In this document: positions 14,751-21,947 of the stretch, in pieces
Layout of the letters: every line of letters starts with the position of its first letter
Numbering within the stretch: position 1 is the first letter of the stretch
Origin: an uncultured Clostridia bacterium
GTDB lineage: Bacteria; Bacillota; Clostridia; UMGS1883
DNA: 26,652 nt
Direction of reading: 5' to 3'
Assembly (NCBI GenBank): GCA_934476455.1
Contig: CAKSNY010000033.1
Location: 1 to 26,652, forward strand
Position numbers and translations under genes: made by a program
The notes under the pieces: model-generated
The model's input: only the letters and a program-made list of their open reading frames with translations
Told to the model about the DNA's origin: nothing
Database searches by the model: none

Positions 14751-15734
14751 ATGGGATTTACAATAGGTATAGTGGGCTACGGCAACCTCGGCAGAGGAGT
14801 GGAGTGCGCCATAAGGCAAAACAGTGACGCTTCTCTTTTCGGCGTGTTTACAAGAAGGGCGCCGTCAGAGGTTAAAACCCTTACGGGTGCGGCTGTTTAC
14901 AGCGTAAGTGATATTTTAAATTATAAAGACGAAATAGACGTTTTAATTTTGTGCGGGGGAAGCGCCACCGATCTTCCCGGGCAAACACCATTTTTTGCAA
15001 AGAATTTTAATGTTATAGACAGCTTTGATACGCATAAAAGGATTCCGGAGCATTTTAAAAATGTTGATGAAAGCGCAAAGCAAGGCGGCAAAGTGGGCAT
15101 TATATCCGTTGGCTGGGATCCCGGTATGTTTTCGCTTAACAGGCTGTATGCCGCGGCAATTCTTCCGGAAGGAAACGATTACACATTTTGGGGCAAGGGC
15201 GTAAGCCAGGGTCATTCCGATGCAATAAGAAGAATTGACGGCGTTTTGGACGCACGCCAGTATACAATACCCGTGGAAAGCGCACTGGAACGTGTGCGAA
15301 ACGGAGAAAACCCCACGCTTACCGCGCGTGAAAAACATACGAGAGAATGCTTTGTAGTAGCAGCGGAGGGTGCGGATAAAGCACGTATAAAAAAAGAAAT
15401 TGTTACGATGCCGAACTATTTTTCGGATTATGATACCACGGTACACTTCATAACCGAAGAGGAGCTGATACGCGACCACGGTGCAATTCCGCACGGAGGC
15501 TTTGTTATAAGAAGCGGCAAGACAGGCTTAAACGGAGAAAACAAGCACGTAATAGAATACAGCCTGAAGCTTGATTCAAATCCGGAGTTTACATCGTCGG
15601 TACTGGTTGCATACGCACGTGCGGCGGTAAGGCTTAACAAAGAAGGTGTTACGGGCGGAAAAACGGTTTTTGATATTGCGCCGTCGTACCTTATAAACAA
15701 AAGCCACGATGAAATTATAGGCAGTATGCTTTAA
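14751..15734 (+). CDS. ddh: meso-Diaminopimelate dehydrogenase
   Basis: A 327-residue cytoplasmic NADPH enzyme, the usual length for this family (about 326). It makes meso-diaminopimelate from tetrahydrodipicolinate and ammonia in one step, supplying peptidoglycan and lysine. Signs are the N-terminal nucleotide fold 'IGIVGYGNLGRGVE' (5-18), 'LILCGGSATDLPGQTP' (63-78), 'NVIDSFDTHKRIPEH', 'GWDPGMFSLNR' (119-129), 'WGKGVSQGHSDAIRRIDGV' (about 145-163) and C-terminal 'GKTVFDIAPSYLI'. It starts 16 nt after the DUF4340 gene with its own AAAGGGG site and no terminator between, so it is probably read with the ABC cluster. The palindrome after it ends the transcript. Confidence 0.93.
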   Translation: MGFTIGIVGYGNLGRGVECAIRQNSDASLFGVFTRRAPSEVKTLTGAAVYSVSDILNYKDEIDVLILCGGSATDLPGQTPFFAKNFNVIDSFDTHKRIPEHFKNVDESAKQGGKVGIISVGWDPGMFSLNRLYAAAILPEGNDYTFWGKGVSQGHSDAIRRIDGVLDARQYTIPVESALERVRNGENPTLTAREKHTRECFVVAAEGADKARIKKEIVTMPNYFSDYDTTVHFITEEELIRDHGAIPHGGFVIRSGKTGLNGENKHVIEYSLKLDSNPEFTSSVLVAYARAAVRLNKEGVTGGKTVFDIAPSYLINKSHDEIIGSML

Positions 15735-15760
15735 AACGGTTTTCCCTATTTTATGGTAAA

Positions 15761-15804
15761 AAAGGAGCTGTTGAAAAGTCAATTGACTTTTCAACAGCTC
15801 CTTT
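15761..15804. terminator. Bidirectional terminator, perfect 44-bp palindrome
   Basis: The sequence from AAAGGAGCTG to CAGCTCCTTT is a perfect palindrome with 22-bp arms centred on AATT at 15781-15784. It has A-rich and T-rich flanks and lies between the convergent ddh and SDR genes, so it can end transcription from both sides. Confidence 0.85.
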
Positions 15805-15825
15805 GAGTATGCTATGGATTGACGT

Positions 15826-16584
15826 TTATTTCCCCAAATATCCTCCGTCAACGGGGATAACAGCGCCGCTTAAATAGTCTGACGCTTTTGACGCCAAAAA
15901 TACGCACACACCGGCAATATCCTCCTCAGTGCCCCATCTGCCCATAGGTATTCTGCCGAGAATTTCACGGTTACGGTTCTCGTCTTCTATAAGCTTTGTG
16001 TTCATCTCTGTTGCCATATATCCGGGCGCAACGGCGTTTACATTTACGCCCTTTGCTGCCCATTCATTTGAAAGAGCCTTTGTAAGCTGTGCCACGCCGC
16101 CCTTTGCCGCAGCATATGCGGGTACGGTGAAGCCGCCGAAAAAGCTGAGCATTGATGCAAGGTTAATAATTTTCCCGCTGCCGTGTTCTATCATTTCCCT
16201 GCCTGCAAGCTGACAAAGCTTAAATACCGCACGCAGGTTTATGTTTATAACATCGTCCCAGTCTTTCATAGAAAACTTTTCACAGTGCGCGCGGCGCTGT
16301 ATTCCGGCGTTGTTTACCAAAATATCTATTTTGCCGCCGAGAAGTGCTTTTGCATCTGAAAACGCTTTTTCAATTTCAGCTTCGTTTGCAAGATTGCATT
16401 TTATGCCCGATACACAAAAACCCTCCTCCTGCATTTTTTTTGCGGCGTCAAATACGCTGTCGCTCGAAGCTAAAATTACGACCTTTGCACCGGCAACGCA
16501 AAGTCCCTTTGTTATTCCTTTTCCAAGCCCGCGGTTACCGCCTGTGACAAGCGCGGTTTTGCCGCTTAGGTTAAACATATCCAT
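15826..16584 (-). CDS. SDR-family oxidoreductase, gluconate 5-dehydrogenase / KduD-like
   Basis: A 252-residue classical short-chain dehydrogenase. It shows the cofactor loop 'TGGNRGLGKG' (14-23), 'NNAG' (91-94), catalytic Ser144, Tyr157 and Lys161 ('AYAAAKGG'), and the family ending 'SDYLSGAVIPVDGGYLGK'. Overall wording ('FNLSGKTALVTGGNRGLGKGI', 'GIQRRAHCEKFSMKDWDDVININL') is that of gluconate 5-dehydrogenases and 2-deoxy-D-gluconate 3-dehydrogenases (IdnO/KduD). These interconvert keto- and hydroxy-sugar acids with NAD(P)H. It is the second gene of an operon with a zinc dehydrogenase 17 nt upstream, the same pairing as IdnD-IdnO of L-idonate breakdown. GGGGGA precedes the ATG. The exact sugar acid is not known. 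Confidence 0.85.
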   Translation of the reverse strand: MDMFNLSGKTALVTGGNRGLGKGITKGLCVAGAKVVILASSDSVFDAAKKMQEEGFCVSGIKCNLANEAEIEKAFSDAKALLGGKIDILVNNAGIQRRAHCEKFSMKDWDDVININLRAVFKLCQLAGREMIEHGSGKIINLASMLSFFGGFTVPAYAAAKGGVAQLTKALSNEWAAKGVNVNAVAPGYMATEMNTKLIEDENRNREILGRIPMGRWGTEEDIAGVCVFLASKASDYLSGAVIPVDGGYLGK

Positions 16585-16601
16585 TTTATTTTCCCCCTTA
16601 A

Positions 16602-17606
16602 TTAAAATTCAAACATAACTTTAATTGCTCCGCTGCCCTTTGTAAACAGCAGGTCAAAGCCCTCCTGTGCACGGTCGGCAGGCAAAACGTGTGTAATAAT
16701 TTTTTCAAACAGCGGTTCGTTTGCTGCCATTTGTGCGGCAACCTTAAAGTCGGAAAATCTGTAAACCCTTACAAATTTTATTGCCGTTTCCTTTGCCATT
16801 CCTTTAAAGAGCGGAAGCTCTGTAGGCTTTTTGTACGATGCAACGATTACTATTTCTCCGCGCACCTTTACAACATCGAGCAGGCAGTTTGCAACGGCGG
16901 CAGCCCCGGCGCAGTCATAAACATGGTCAAAGCCGTCTGCGCCTGTATGTCTTTTAACAGCATCGGAAAGGGAATCGGACGCGGGGTTAATGACCTCAAA
17001 TCCCATGTCGCGTGCAACGGCAATGCGTGCGGGGTCTGTTTCGGCAAGAAGAATGTCGCCGCAGCCGAAATTGCGAAGCGTAAGCGCTACGCACAAACCT
17101 ATTGTACCGCAGCCGAATACTATTGCATTGTCGCCGGGCTTAAAATCCGTTTCGCGCAATGTATGTACCGCAACGGCGATGGGTTCAAGCAGGGCGCCGA
17201 GCTTATATGACATATTATCGGGGATTTTAATAAGCTGATCCTCGGGAATAAGTACATACTCTGCCATACCGCCGTCGGTATCGATGCCGAAAAGCCCAAG
17301 CGTATTGCATACATGCTTATTGCCGGAAAGGCAGGGGGTACATTTCATACATGATATAAGCGGATACGCCGTTACACGCGTTCCCTTTTTAAAAGAGACG
17401 GTGTCGTTTATAAGTTCGCCCGAAAATTCGTGACCCATGGTGAGGGGCGCTTTTGCACGCGGATGCGTTCCGGCATATATGTTTAAATCCGTACCGCATA
17501 TTCCGCAATGAGATATTTTAATAAGCCCCCAGCCGGGCTTTATCGCAGGCTCGGAAACATCGTTTACCGCGATTTTGTTTGCTCCGAGAAATTGAACTGC
17601 TTTCAT
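16602..17606 (-). CDS. Zinc-dependent alcohol/polyol dehydrogenase (IdnD/sorbitol/threonine dehydrogenase-like)
   Basis: A 334-residue medium-chain dehydrogenase. The catalytic zinc site is Cys37 ('HCGICGTD'), His59 and Glu60 ('GHEFSG'). The structural zinc cysteines are 86, 89, 92 and 100 ('CMKCTPC...C'). The nucleotide fold has 'AIVFGCGTIGLCVAL' (about 163-177) and the acidic residue in 'LLAETDPARIAVA' suggests NAD. This class oxidises sugar alcohols, sugar acids such as L-idonate, or L-threonine. The start at 17606 is set by GGAGGG 7 nt upstream; an in-frame TTG 15 nt earlier lies in front of that site. First gene of the operon with the SDR, controlled by the AraC-type direct repeat at 17676-17703. 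Confidence 0.88.
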   Translation of the reverse strand: MKAVQFLGANKIAVNDVSEPAIKPGWGLIKISHCGICGTDLNIYAGTHPRAKAPLTMGHEFSGELINDTVSFKKGTRVTAYPLISCMKCTPCLSGNKHVCNTLGLFGIDTDGGMAEYVLIPEDQLIKIPDNMSYKLGALLEPIAVAVHTLRETDFKPGDNAIVFGCGTIGLCVALTLRNFGCGDILLAETDPARIAVARDMGFEVINPASDSLSDAVKRHTGADGFDHVYDCAGAAAVANCLLDVVKVRGEIVIVASYKKPTELPLFKGMAKETAIKFVRVYRFSDFKVAAQMAANEPLFEKIITHVLPADRAQEGFDLLFTKGSGAIKVMFEF

Positions 17607-17641
17607 AAATAATCCCTCCAAATAATTTAATTTGTAATTTG

Positions 17642-17670
17642 ATTTTAATACAATAAAAATATAAAATATA
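17642..17670 (-). promoter_or_regulatory. Activator-dependent promoter of the zinc dehydrogenase-SDR operon
   Basis: On the minus strand the -10 box TAAAAT (17642-17647) lies about 35 nt before the ATG, with no good -35 box 17 nt upstream (AT-rich only). The stretch between the -10 and the direct repeats is the same length (28 nt) and almost the same sequence as in the promoter at 20165. This fits a promoter that needs an activator. Confidence 0.6.
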
Positions 17671-17675
17671 TCGTA

Positions 17676-17703
17676 ATATTGCTTAGTTTTATATAAATAT
17701 TGC
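17676..17703 (-). promoter_or_regulatory. AraC-type operator 1: direct repeat GCAATAT x2 at 21-bp spacing
   Basis: Two exact copies of GCAATAT (minus strand; 17676-17682 and 17697-17703) begin 21 bp apart, two turns of the helix, the arrangement used by AraC-family dimers. The near copy ends 28 nt from the -10 box of the dehydrogenase operon. The far copy overlaps the -35 box of the divergent araC-type gene. The same structure recurs at 20199-20226. Confidence 0.7.
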
Positions 17704-17728
17704 TTTTTTATCTTCTTTGTGATAAAAT
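17700..17728 (+). promoter_or_regulatory. Promoter of the AraC-family regulator gene
   Basis: TTGCTT (17700-17705) and TAAAAT (17723-17728) with a 17-nt spacer. The -35 box overlaps the far half of the direct-repeat operator, so the regulator would be expected to repress its own gene when bound there. Confidence 0.6.
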
Positions 17729-17746
17729 ATTTCCGAGGTGTTTGCT

Positions 17747-18562
17747 ATGAAAGGCATTATAGATTTCGGCTATAGAGAATTTGGTGAGGACGGCTACATA
17801 AACAGAAAGCATCTGCACGGAAAAAGCTATGAGATTTTACAGATTTGGTCGGGGGAGGGTGTTGTTATTGCAAAAAACAATCTTTACCCGATAAAAAAAG
17901 GGGCAATATATTTCATAAACGGTATGGAGATACACTGCTCTGCTTTAAAAAATGCGCGTGACTATATAAGAAGCAAAATTGTGATTTCCGGCAGCTTTAT
18001 AGATTCTGTTTTGCATAATGCCGGGTGCGATGTGATTTTGCAGGATTTGTTTTTTAAAAACGGCGGAAGTATGATCTCTCCCGATTCATCGGACCTTGCC
18101 GCACTTGATGAAGAATTTTTGAGTATAAAGGACAACCTTGCGGGACAGAGCCTCTATTCGCGCCTTAATATAACAATGTCGGTGCTTAAGATTTTGCAGC
18201 TTTCGCACTCGAACATAAACAGGGCGGCGCCGGCGCTTGTTAATAAGGTATCGGGGATATTAAAGTATATTGACAGAAATATCGACCAAAAAATAAGCCT
18301 TGCCGAAATTGAGGAAAACTTTCATTGCAGCAAGTATTACTTGTGCCACATATTTAAAGAAACAACCGGAATGACAATAACAGACTATATCTTGTCAAAA
18401 AGAATTGCGGCAGCAAAAAAGCGGCTCGCTTATACAAACGACCCGCTGTCACTTATAGCTATGGAATGCGGTTTCTCAAGCTTTGCATATTTCAGCAAAA
18501 TTTTTAAGGAGAAGAACGGTCTTTCACCGCGTGATTTCAGAAAAATGAGCGCACATAGCTGA
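17747..18562 (+). CDS. AraC-family transcriptional regulator
   Basis: A 271-residue regulator. The N-terminal part (about 15-90, 'YEILQIWSGEGVVIAKNNLYPIKKGAIYFINGMEIH') is a cupin-type sugar-sensing domain. The C-terminal 100 residues hold the two helix-turn-helix units: 'ISLAEIEENFHCSKYYLCHIF' and 'DPLSLIAMECGFSSFAYFSKIF', followed by 'LSPRDFRKM'. The ATG at 17747 with GAGG 8 nt upstream is chosen over an in-frame GTG at 17738 that lies within that site. It is divergent from the zinc dehydrogenase operon and sits between the two copies of the 21-bp direct repeat, so it is the best candidate for activating both dehydrogenase operons. The inducer is unknown, presumably a sugar acid. Its 3' end overlaps the opposite gene by 39 bp. 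Confidence 0.9.
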   Translation: MKGIIDFGYREFGEDGYINRKHLHGKSYEILQIWSGEGVVIAKNNLYPIKKGAIYFINGMEIHCSALKNARDYIRSKIVISGSFIDSVLHNAGCDVILQDLFFKNGGSMISPDSSDLAALDEEFLSIKDNLAGQSLYSRLNITMSVLKILQLSHSNINRAAPALVNKVSGILKYIDRNIDQKISLAEIEENFHCSKYYLCHIFKETTGMTITDYILSKRIAAAKKRLAYTNDPLSLIAMECGFSSFAYFSKIFKEKNGLSPRDFRKMSAHS

Positions 18563-19171
18563 TTGTTCGTTTCTAAGAATATAAACAGAATCCTTTTCAA
18601 ATTTGATATCAAGGGTATCTGATGCCCCGGGGGACTCAAGGTGCAAAATACCGCCAGTCTGCGTCACATGCCAGCCGCGGATATCTTCATCATCGGCGGC
18701 AATGGCAGTGTATGCGCGTATTTTACCGCTGCTTTCCCATTTGAAGGTGCGTATGCCGCTATCTGATGTATCGCAAAGCTTTTCCGGGGTAAAAGTCCCG
18801 TTTTCAAATACGCCGATAGAAAAAAGCTTAAGCGCAGTATCGTCACGGCGGAAAACAAGACGCGATTCGTTGTAAATATGAACGTTAAAGCTGTTTTCTT
18901 CGGCGCAAAATGCAATGCAATCGCTTTTGCCGATGTCGACTATAGCGGACATATGCGGCGGCTTTGATATAATAATTCTTGTAAAAGAATCAAAGTTTTC
19001 GGTTATAACCCGTGTGTCGGAGAAAAATATTTCTTCTGAAATCCGGGACAGTGCGCCGATTTTACGTATACCTCCGTTATTTTGGGAAAAATATTCCGAA
19101 CCGTTATAAGAAACCTTAAACGAGGCGCATTTCGGATCGGGTGTAATTATACCCGAAACAAGATTTGTCAT
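18524..19171 (-). CDS. Unrecognised 215-residue protein in the AraC-controlled operon
   Basis: I do not recognise this family. The 215 residues have no signal peptide, membrane segment or clear catalytic motif, and look rich in beta strands: many short alternating stretches such as 'SFKVSYNGSEYFSQN', 'GKIRAYTAIAADDEDIRGWHVTQTGG', 'ILHLESPGASDTLDIKFEKDSVYILRNE'. A beta-sandwich or carbohydrate-associated fold is a guess only. It begins 14 nt after the D-2-hydroxyacid dehydrogenase stop, so it is the second gene of that operon and should share its control. Its last 39 bp overlap the end of the convergent AraC gene. GGAG lies 11 nt before the ATG, rather far. Confidence 0.7.
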   Translation of the reverse strand: MTNLVSGIITPDPKCASFKVSYNGSEYFSQNNGGIRKIGALSRISEEIFFSDTRVITENFDSFTRIIISKPPHMSAIVDIGKSDCIAFCAEENSFNVHIYNESRLVFRRDDTALKLFSIGVFENGTFTPEKLCDTSDSGIRTFKWESSGKIRAYTAIAADDEDIRGWHVTQTGGILHLESPGASDTLDIKFEKDSVYILRNEQSAMCAHFSEITR

Positions 19172-19185
19172 AGAATAATCATCTC

Positions 19186-20142
19186 CTATAGTACGCTGTA
19201 GTGTACAGGCTCGCCCGTCATAAAGCGCACCGCTTCTTCGGCAGCTTTTCTTTTAAGCTCTGACGAGGATTGTTCCGAATACCATGCCGTGTGCGGTGTT
19301 GCGATAAAGTTTTGCAGCTTTAAAAGCGGATTTTCGGCAGTAAGCGGCTCTTTTTCCGCAACATCTATTGCAGCAGCCGATATACTGCCGCTTGTAAGTG
19401 CGTTTAAAAGTGCGCTTTCGTCGATAATACCGCCGCGCGCGTCATTTATTATGCAAGAGGTCTTTTTCATTTTATCAAATTCTTTTTCGCCGAAAAGGTG
19501 GTATGTTTGCTCTGTCAGCGGACAATGAAGGCTTATCACATCAGACTCTTTTAAAAGTGTTTCAAAGGGTACGAAATTAACAAACTCGGGGAAGCGTCTG
19601 TTGGGGTTCTGCGCCTGCGTATCATATCCTATAACGCGGCAGCCGAGAGCGTGTACCCTCTGTGCAAAGGCACTGCCTATCCTTCCTAAGCCGCAGATAC
19701 CGACGGTCGCGTCGCTCATACGAAAAAGCGGTATTTCACGGCGATAGTCCCACACGCCGCTTTTTACAAGCGCGTCTGTCTGAACGATTTTCCGAGTTAA
19801 TGCAAGCATAAGCGCAAGAGCATGGTCGGCAACCTCACGCGTACCGTAGTCGGGGATATTGCACACCCGGACATTGTATTTTCTTGCGTCCTCAAGGTTT
19901 ACATTGTCATAGCCTACGCCGTAGCGCACAATGCATTTAACGGTAGGCAGTGCCTCAAATATAACCTTATCCATACGAACGTATTGGTTAAGCAGAACAA
20001 CGGCGCCCTTACAGCTTTGTATTACTTCTTCCTGTGTGTGGCAGTGCAGCCACTTGTAATCAAATCCGGCTTTTTTGAAAACGGCTTCTTCTTCATTTGT
20101 ATTGCTGTGGTCAAGGTCGCATATAAAAATTTTGGTTTCCAT
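19186..20142 (-). CDS. D-isomer-specific 2-hydroxyacid dehydrogenase (CtBP/phosphoglycerate dehydrogenase-like)
   Basis: A 318-residue NAD-dependent enzyme that reduces a 2-keto acid to a D-2-hydroxy acid, or the reverse. Motifs seen are substrate-domain 'VRYGVGYDNVNLEDARKYNV' (72-91), 'REVADHALALMLALTRK' (102-118), nucleotide fold 'GICGLGRIGSAFA' (148-160) with acidic 'GYDTQ' (172-176), and the catalytic triad Arg236 ('NDARGGIIDE'), Glu265 ('DVAEKEPL') and His284 ('TPHTAWYS'). The form is that of C-terminal-binding-protein-like dehydrogenases. GGAGG lies 7 nt before the ATG. It is controlled by the second direct-repeat operator, linking it to the zinc dehydrogenase/SDR operon and so to sugar-acid breakdown. 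The true substrate cannot be read from sequence. Confidence 0.88.
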   Translation of the reverse strand: METKIFICDLDHSNTNEEEAVFKKAGFDYKWLHCHTQEEVIQSCKGAVVLLNQYVRMDKVIFEALPTVKCIVRYGVGYDNVNLEDARKYNVRVCNIPDYGTREVADHALALMLALTRKIVQTDALVKSGVWDYRREIPLFRMSDATVGICGLGRIGSAFAQRVHALGCRVIGYDTQAQNPNRRFPEFVNFVPFETLLKESDVISLHCPLTEQTYHLFGEKEFDKMKKTSCIINDARGGIIDESALLNALTSGSISAAAIDVAEKEPLTAENPLLKLQNFIATPHTAWYSEQSSSELKRKAAEEAVRFMTGEPVHYSVL

Positions 20143-20164
20143 CTTGATTCCTCCTTTTGTCTTT

Positions 20165-20193
20165 ATTCTAATACAATAAAAATATAAAATATA
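20165..20193 (-). promoter_or_regulatory. Activator-dependent promoter of the hydroxyacid dehydrogenase operon
   Basis: On the minus strand the -10 box TAGAAT is at 20165-20170 with no good -35 box. The 28 nt between it and the direct repeat match those of the promoter at 17642 with three differences. The untranslated leader is short (about 15 nt). Confidence 0.6.
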
Positions 20194-20198
20194 TAATG

Positions 20199-20226
20199 AT
20201 ATTGCTTAAAATTATATAAATATTGC
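20199..20226 (-). promoter_or_regulatory. AraC-type operator 2: direct repeat GCAATAT x2 at 21-bp spacing
   Basis: Exact GCAATAT copies at 20199-20205 and 20220-20226 (minus strand), again 21 bp apart and again ending 28 nt from a -10 box. The 58-nt stretch 20169-20226 aligns without gaps to 17646-17703 with 6 differences, all outside the 7-bp repeats. Conservation centred on the repeats supports a shared regulator. Confidence 0.7.
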
Positions 20227-20244
20227 GTATTTTTTTACGAAAAA

Positions 20245-20276
20245 AACGGCGCACCGTAAATCTACGGTGTGCCGTT
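20245..20276 (-). terminator. Terminator of the isomerase-SGNH operon
   Basis: A 14-bp stem (AACGGCGCACCGTA paired with TACGGTGTGCCGTT, one G-T pair, loop AATC), followed on the minus strand by a T run. It lies 40 nt beyond the isomerase stop and isolates the next operon's operator. Confidence 0.85.
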
Positions 20277-20316
20277 AAGCTGCTAAAATACTGCTGAAAA
20301 CTGTGGAAAAAACGTG

Positions 20317-21159
20317 TTATTTTACACTTGAAATGATATTTTCCAAAGCATCAAGCGATTTTTCATAAAGGGCAAGAGGTGTTTCGTCGAAAATAATTGC
20401 CGGGAAATGTGAAAGGACGCTTATCTTTCCGAAAAGGTATGCTGCATCTAACATTCCTGCTCCGAGCGGGGCGTATTTTTTTGCGCCGTTTTCAAATACA
20501 AAATCCTTAAGGTGTATTGCGGTAATCCTATCCGGGAAAAGGGCAAATGCCGTGTCCATTATTTCTCTTTGCCGTGTAAAATTATCCTGCGTCATAAGGT
20601 TTGACATATCCAAAACAACTTTAATATTATCTAAACCGATGTCGTCTATAACATTTTTCATAACATACGGCGAAGAAACGGCAGAGGTTGCCACCGGCTC
20701 TATTGCAATATTTACATTACATTCCTTTGCGGTATCTGTAACATAGTTTAAGCTTTTTATAAAGCGGTCATAAATTTTTTTGCGTTCGTCATCGGGGATA
20801 TCAAGCGGAACATATCCCGTTTCGGTAGCAACGGCACCGGCGCAAAAGTCTTTGGCATAGTGCAAAAAAGCTTTAAAGCGGTTAAGCTGGCGTGTGAGCG
20901 CCTCGCTGTCGGTATCAATCGGGTTTATATAACAGCTTAAAATCGGAAGACTGATATTTCTTTCGGAAAGAGCGGAATATATTTTTTCTGAAAAATCGGC
21001 GTTATAGCCAAGCTCGTCAAAATCTATTTCCGGCATATTTTTGGGCATTGCAAATTGCAGCGCGTTTATTTTGTGCGCTGTGCAGTTTTTTAGCATTTCG
21101 TCAAAGGTCTTGCCCGCATCATGCCCGCGAAGACCTATTGTAAAGTCGTTTATATTCAT
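20317..21159 (-). CDS. Sugar phosphate isomerase/epimerase-like TIM-barrel protein
   Basis: A 280-residue protein of the AP-endonuclease-2 TIM-barrel family (xylose isomerase-like). Typical strand ends are visible: 'INALQFAM' (32-39), 'ISLPILSCYINP' (about 69-80), 'VNIAIEPVATS' (with the metal-binding Glu, about 149-159), 'IKVVLDMSNLM' (metal-site Asp, about 179-189) and 'ITAIHLKDFVFENG' (His-x-Lys-Asp, about 213-226), and near the end 'AIIFDETP' with a late Glu. These carry a divalent metal and move a keto group or invert a sugar carbon. AAGGAG precedes the ATG. It is the second gene of an operon with the SGNH hydrolase 25 nt upstream. The substrate is unknown; the location suggests sugar-acid use. 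Confidence 0.82.
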   Translation of the reverse strand: MNINDFTIGLRGHDAGKTFDEMLKNCTAHKINALQFAMPKNMPEIDFDELGYNADFSEKIYSALSERNISLPILSCYINPIDTDSEALTRQLNRFKAFLHYAKDFCAGAVATETGYVPLDIPDDERKKIYDRFIKSLNYVTDTAKECNVNIAIEPVATSAVSSPYVMKNVIDDIGLDNIKVVLDMSNLMTQDNFTRQREIMDTAFALFPDRITAIHLKDFVFENGAKKYAPLGAGMLDAAYLFGKISVLSHFPAIIFDETPLALYEKSLDALENIISSVK

Positions 21160-21184
21160 AAAAATTCTCCTTAAGGTTTTTAAA

Positions 21185-21892
21185 TTATATTTTTTCCCAT
21201 ATTCTTTGCGCTATTGCTTTCATACCTTTATCGCCGGGATGAATGGCAACCCCATCGTGCGAAAAAAGCCCGATGGCTTTCATTTCGTCATCCTCGCCGA
21301 GGTCGCCGAGCTTCGCCACGGGGCAACCCAAAAGAGCGCCTATTTTAAGGATATCCGCGTCAGCCGGGTGCGCCCAAAACGATGTGGAAAGAATAAGCCT
21401 TGCATTGCCTTTATTAAGGTATTTTACAAATGCCGTATATTCGCGCGAGAAAATTTCACTGTCATAATCTTTTGCGGAACAGTTTTCAACAAAGCGGCAT
21501 ATAATAATATCCGCGCAAAAGTCACGCGCGGGCTTAAATTTTTCATATACCTGCTCACCGTTTTTGTAAGAGCGCTCCCAATCTGCCACCTGGCATATGC
21601 AAAAGGCGGCGTCGAGGTCTGTTTTCTTAAATTTTTCCATAAGCAGATGCACGTAATCCTTTTCACGGGCAGACGCTGCCATACCCCATTCATTGTACCA
21701 GCCTATGCTTTCTTTAACGCCGTGCAGCGTAATTGAATTACCGACAAACATAATTCTCTTTCCGCTTCCGTTTGGGTTTATAAAACGTATGGATTTAGAG
21801 CCTTTAAGCTGGTTTGAAGCATCTACGGTATTTTTTTGAATTTGGCTGTATCTTTCCAAAGACGCAGCCGTATTATCCTGTGTATTATTCAT
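21185..21892 (-). CDS. SGNH/GDSL-type hydrolase
   Basis: A 235-residue hydrolase without signal peptide, so probably cytoplasmic. Block I is 'KRIMFVGNSITLHG' with nucleophile Ser53. The oxyanion-region residues appear in 'GWYNEWGMAA' (Gly64) and an Asn in 'ICRFVENCSA'. The catalytic His is His218 in 'HDGVAIHPGDKGMKAIA', with Asp213 five residues before it rather than the usual three, a small oddity. Such enzymes remove acetyl or other acyl groups from sugars or other small molecules. It heads the operon with the isomerase-like gene and has its own promoter. Function as a sugar deacetylase is inferred from context. Confidence 0.82.
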   Translation of the reverse strand: MNNTQDNTAASLERYSQIQKNTVDASNQLKGSKSIRFINPNGSGKRIMFVGNSITLHGVKESIGWYNEWGMAASAREKDYVHLLMEKFKKTDLDAAFCICQVADWERSYKNGEQVYEKFKPARDFCADIIICRFVENCSAKDYDSEIFSREYTAFVKYLNKGNARLILSTSFWAHPADADILKIGALLGCPVAKLGDLGEDDEMKAIGLFSHDGVAIHPGDKGMKAIAQRIWEKI

Positions 21893-21947
21893 TTTGCCGT
21901 CTCCAATCTGTTTATAATCCGGAGTTTAATTATCCGGCGTCTAACTA

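Noticed and set aside
17646..20226. The two similar AT-rich promoter regions as ends of a mobile element
   Set aside because: They are direct copies, each placed at the same distance from a start codon with matching -10 boxes; there are no terminal inverted repeats, target duplications or transposase between them.
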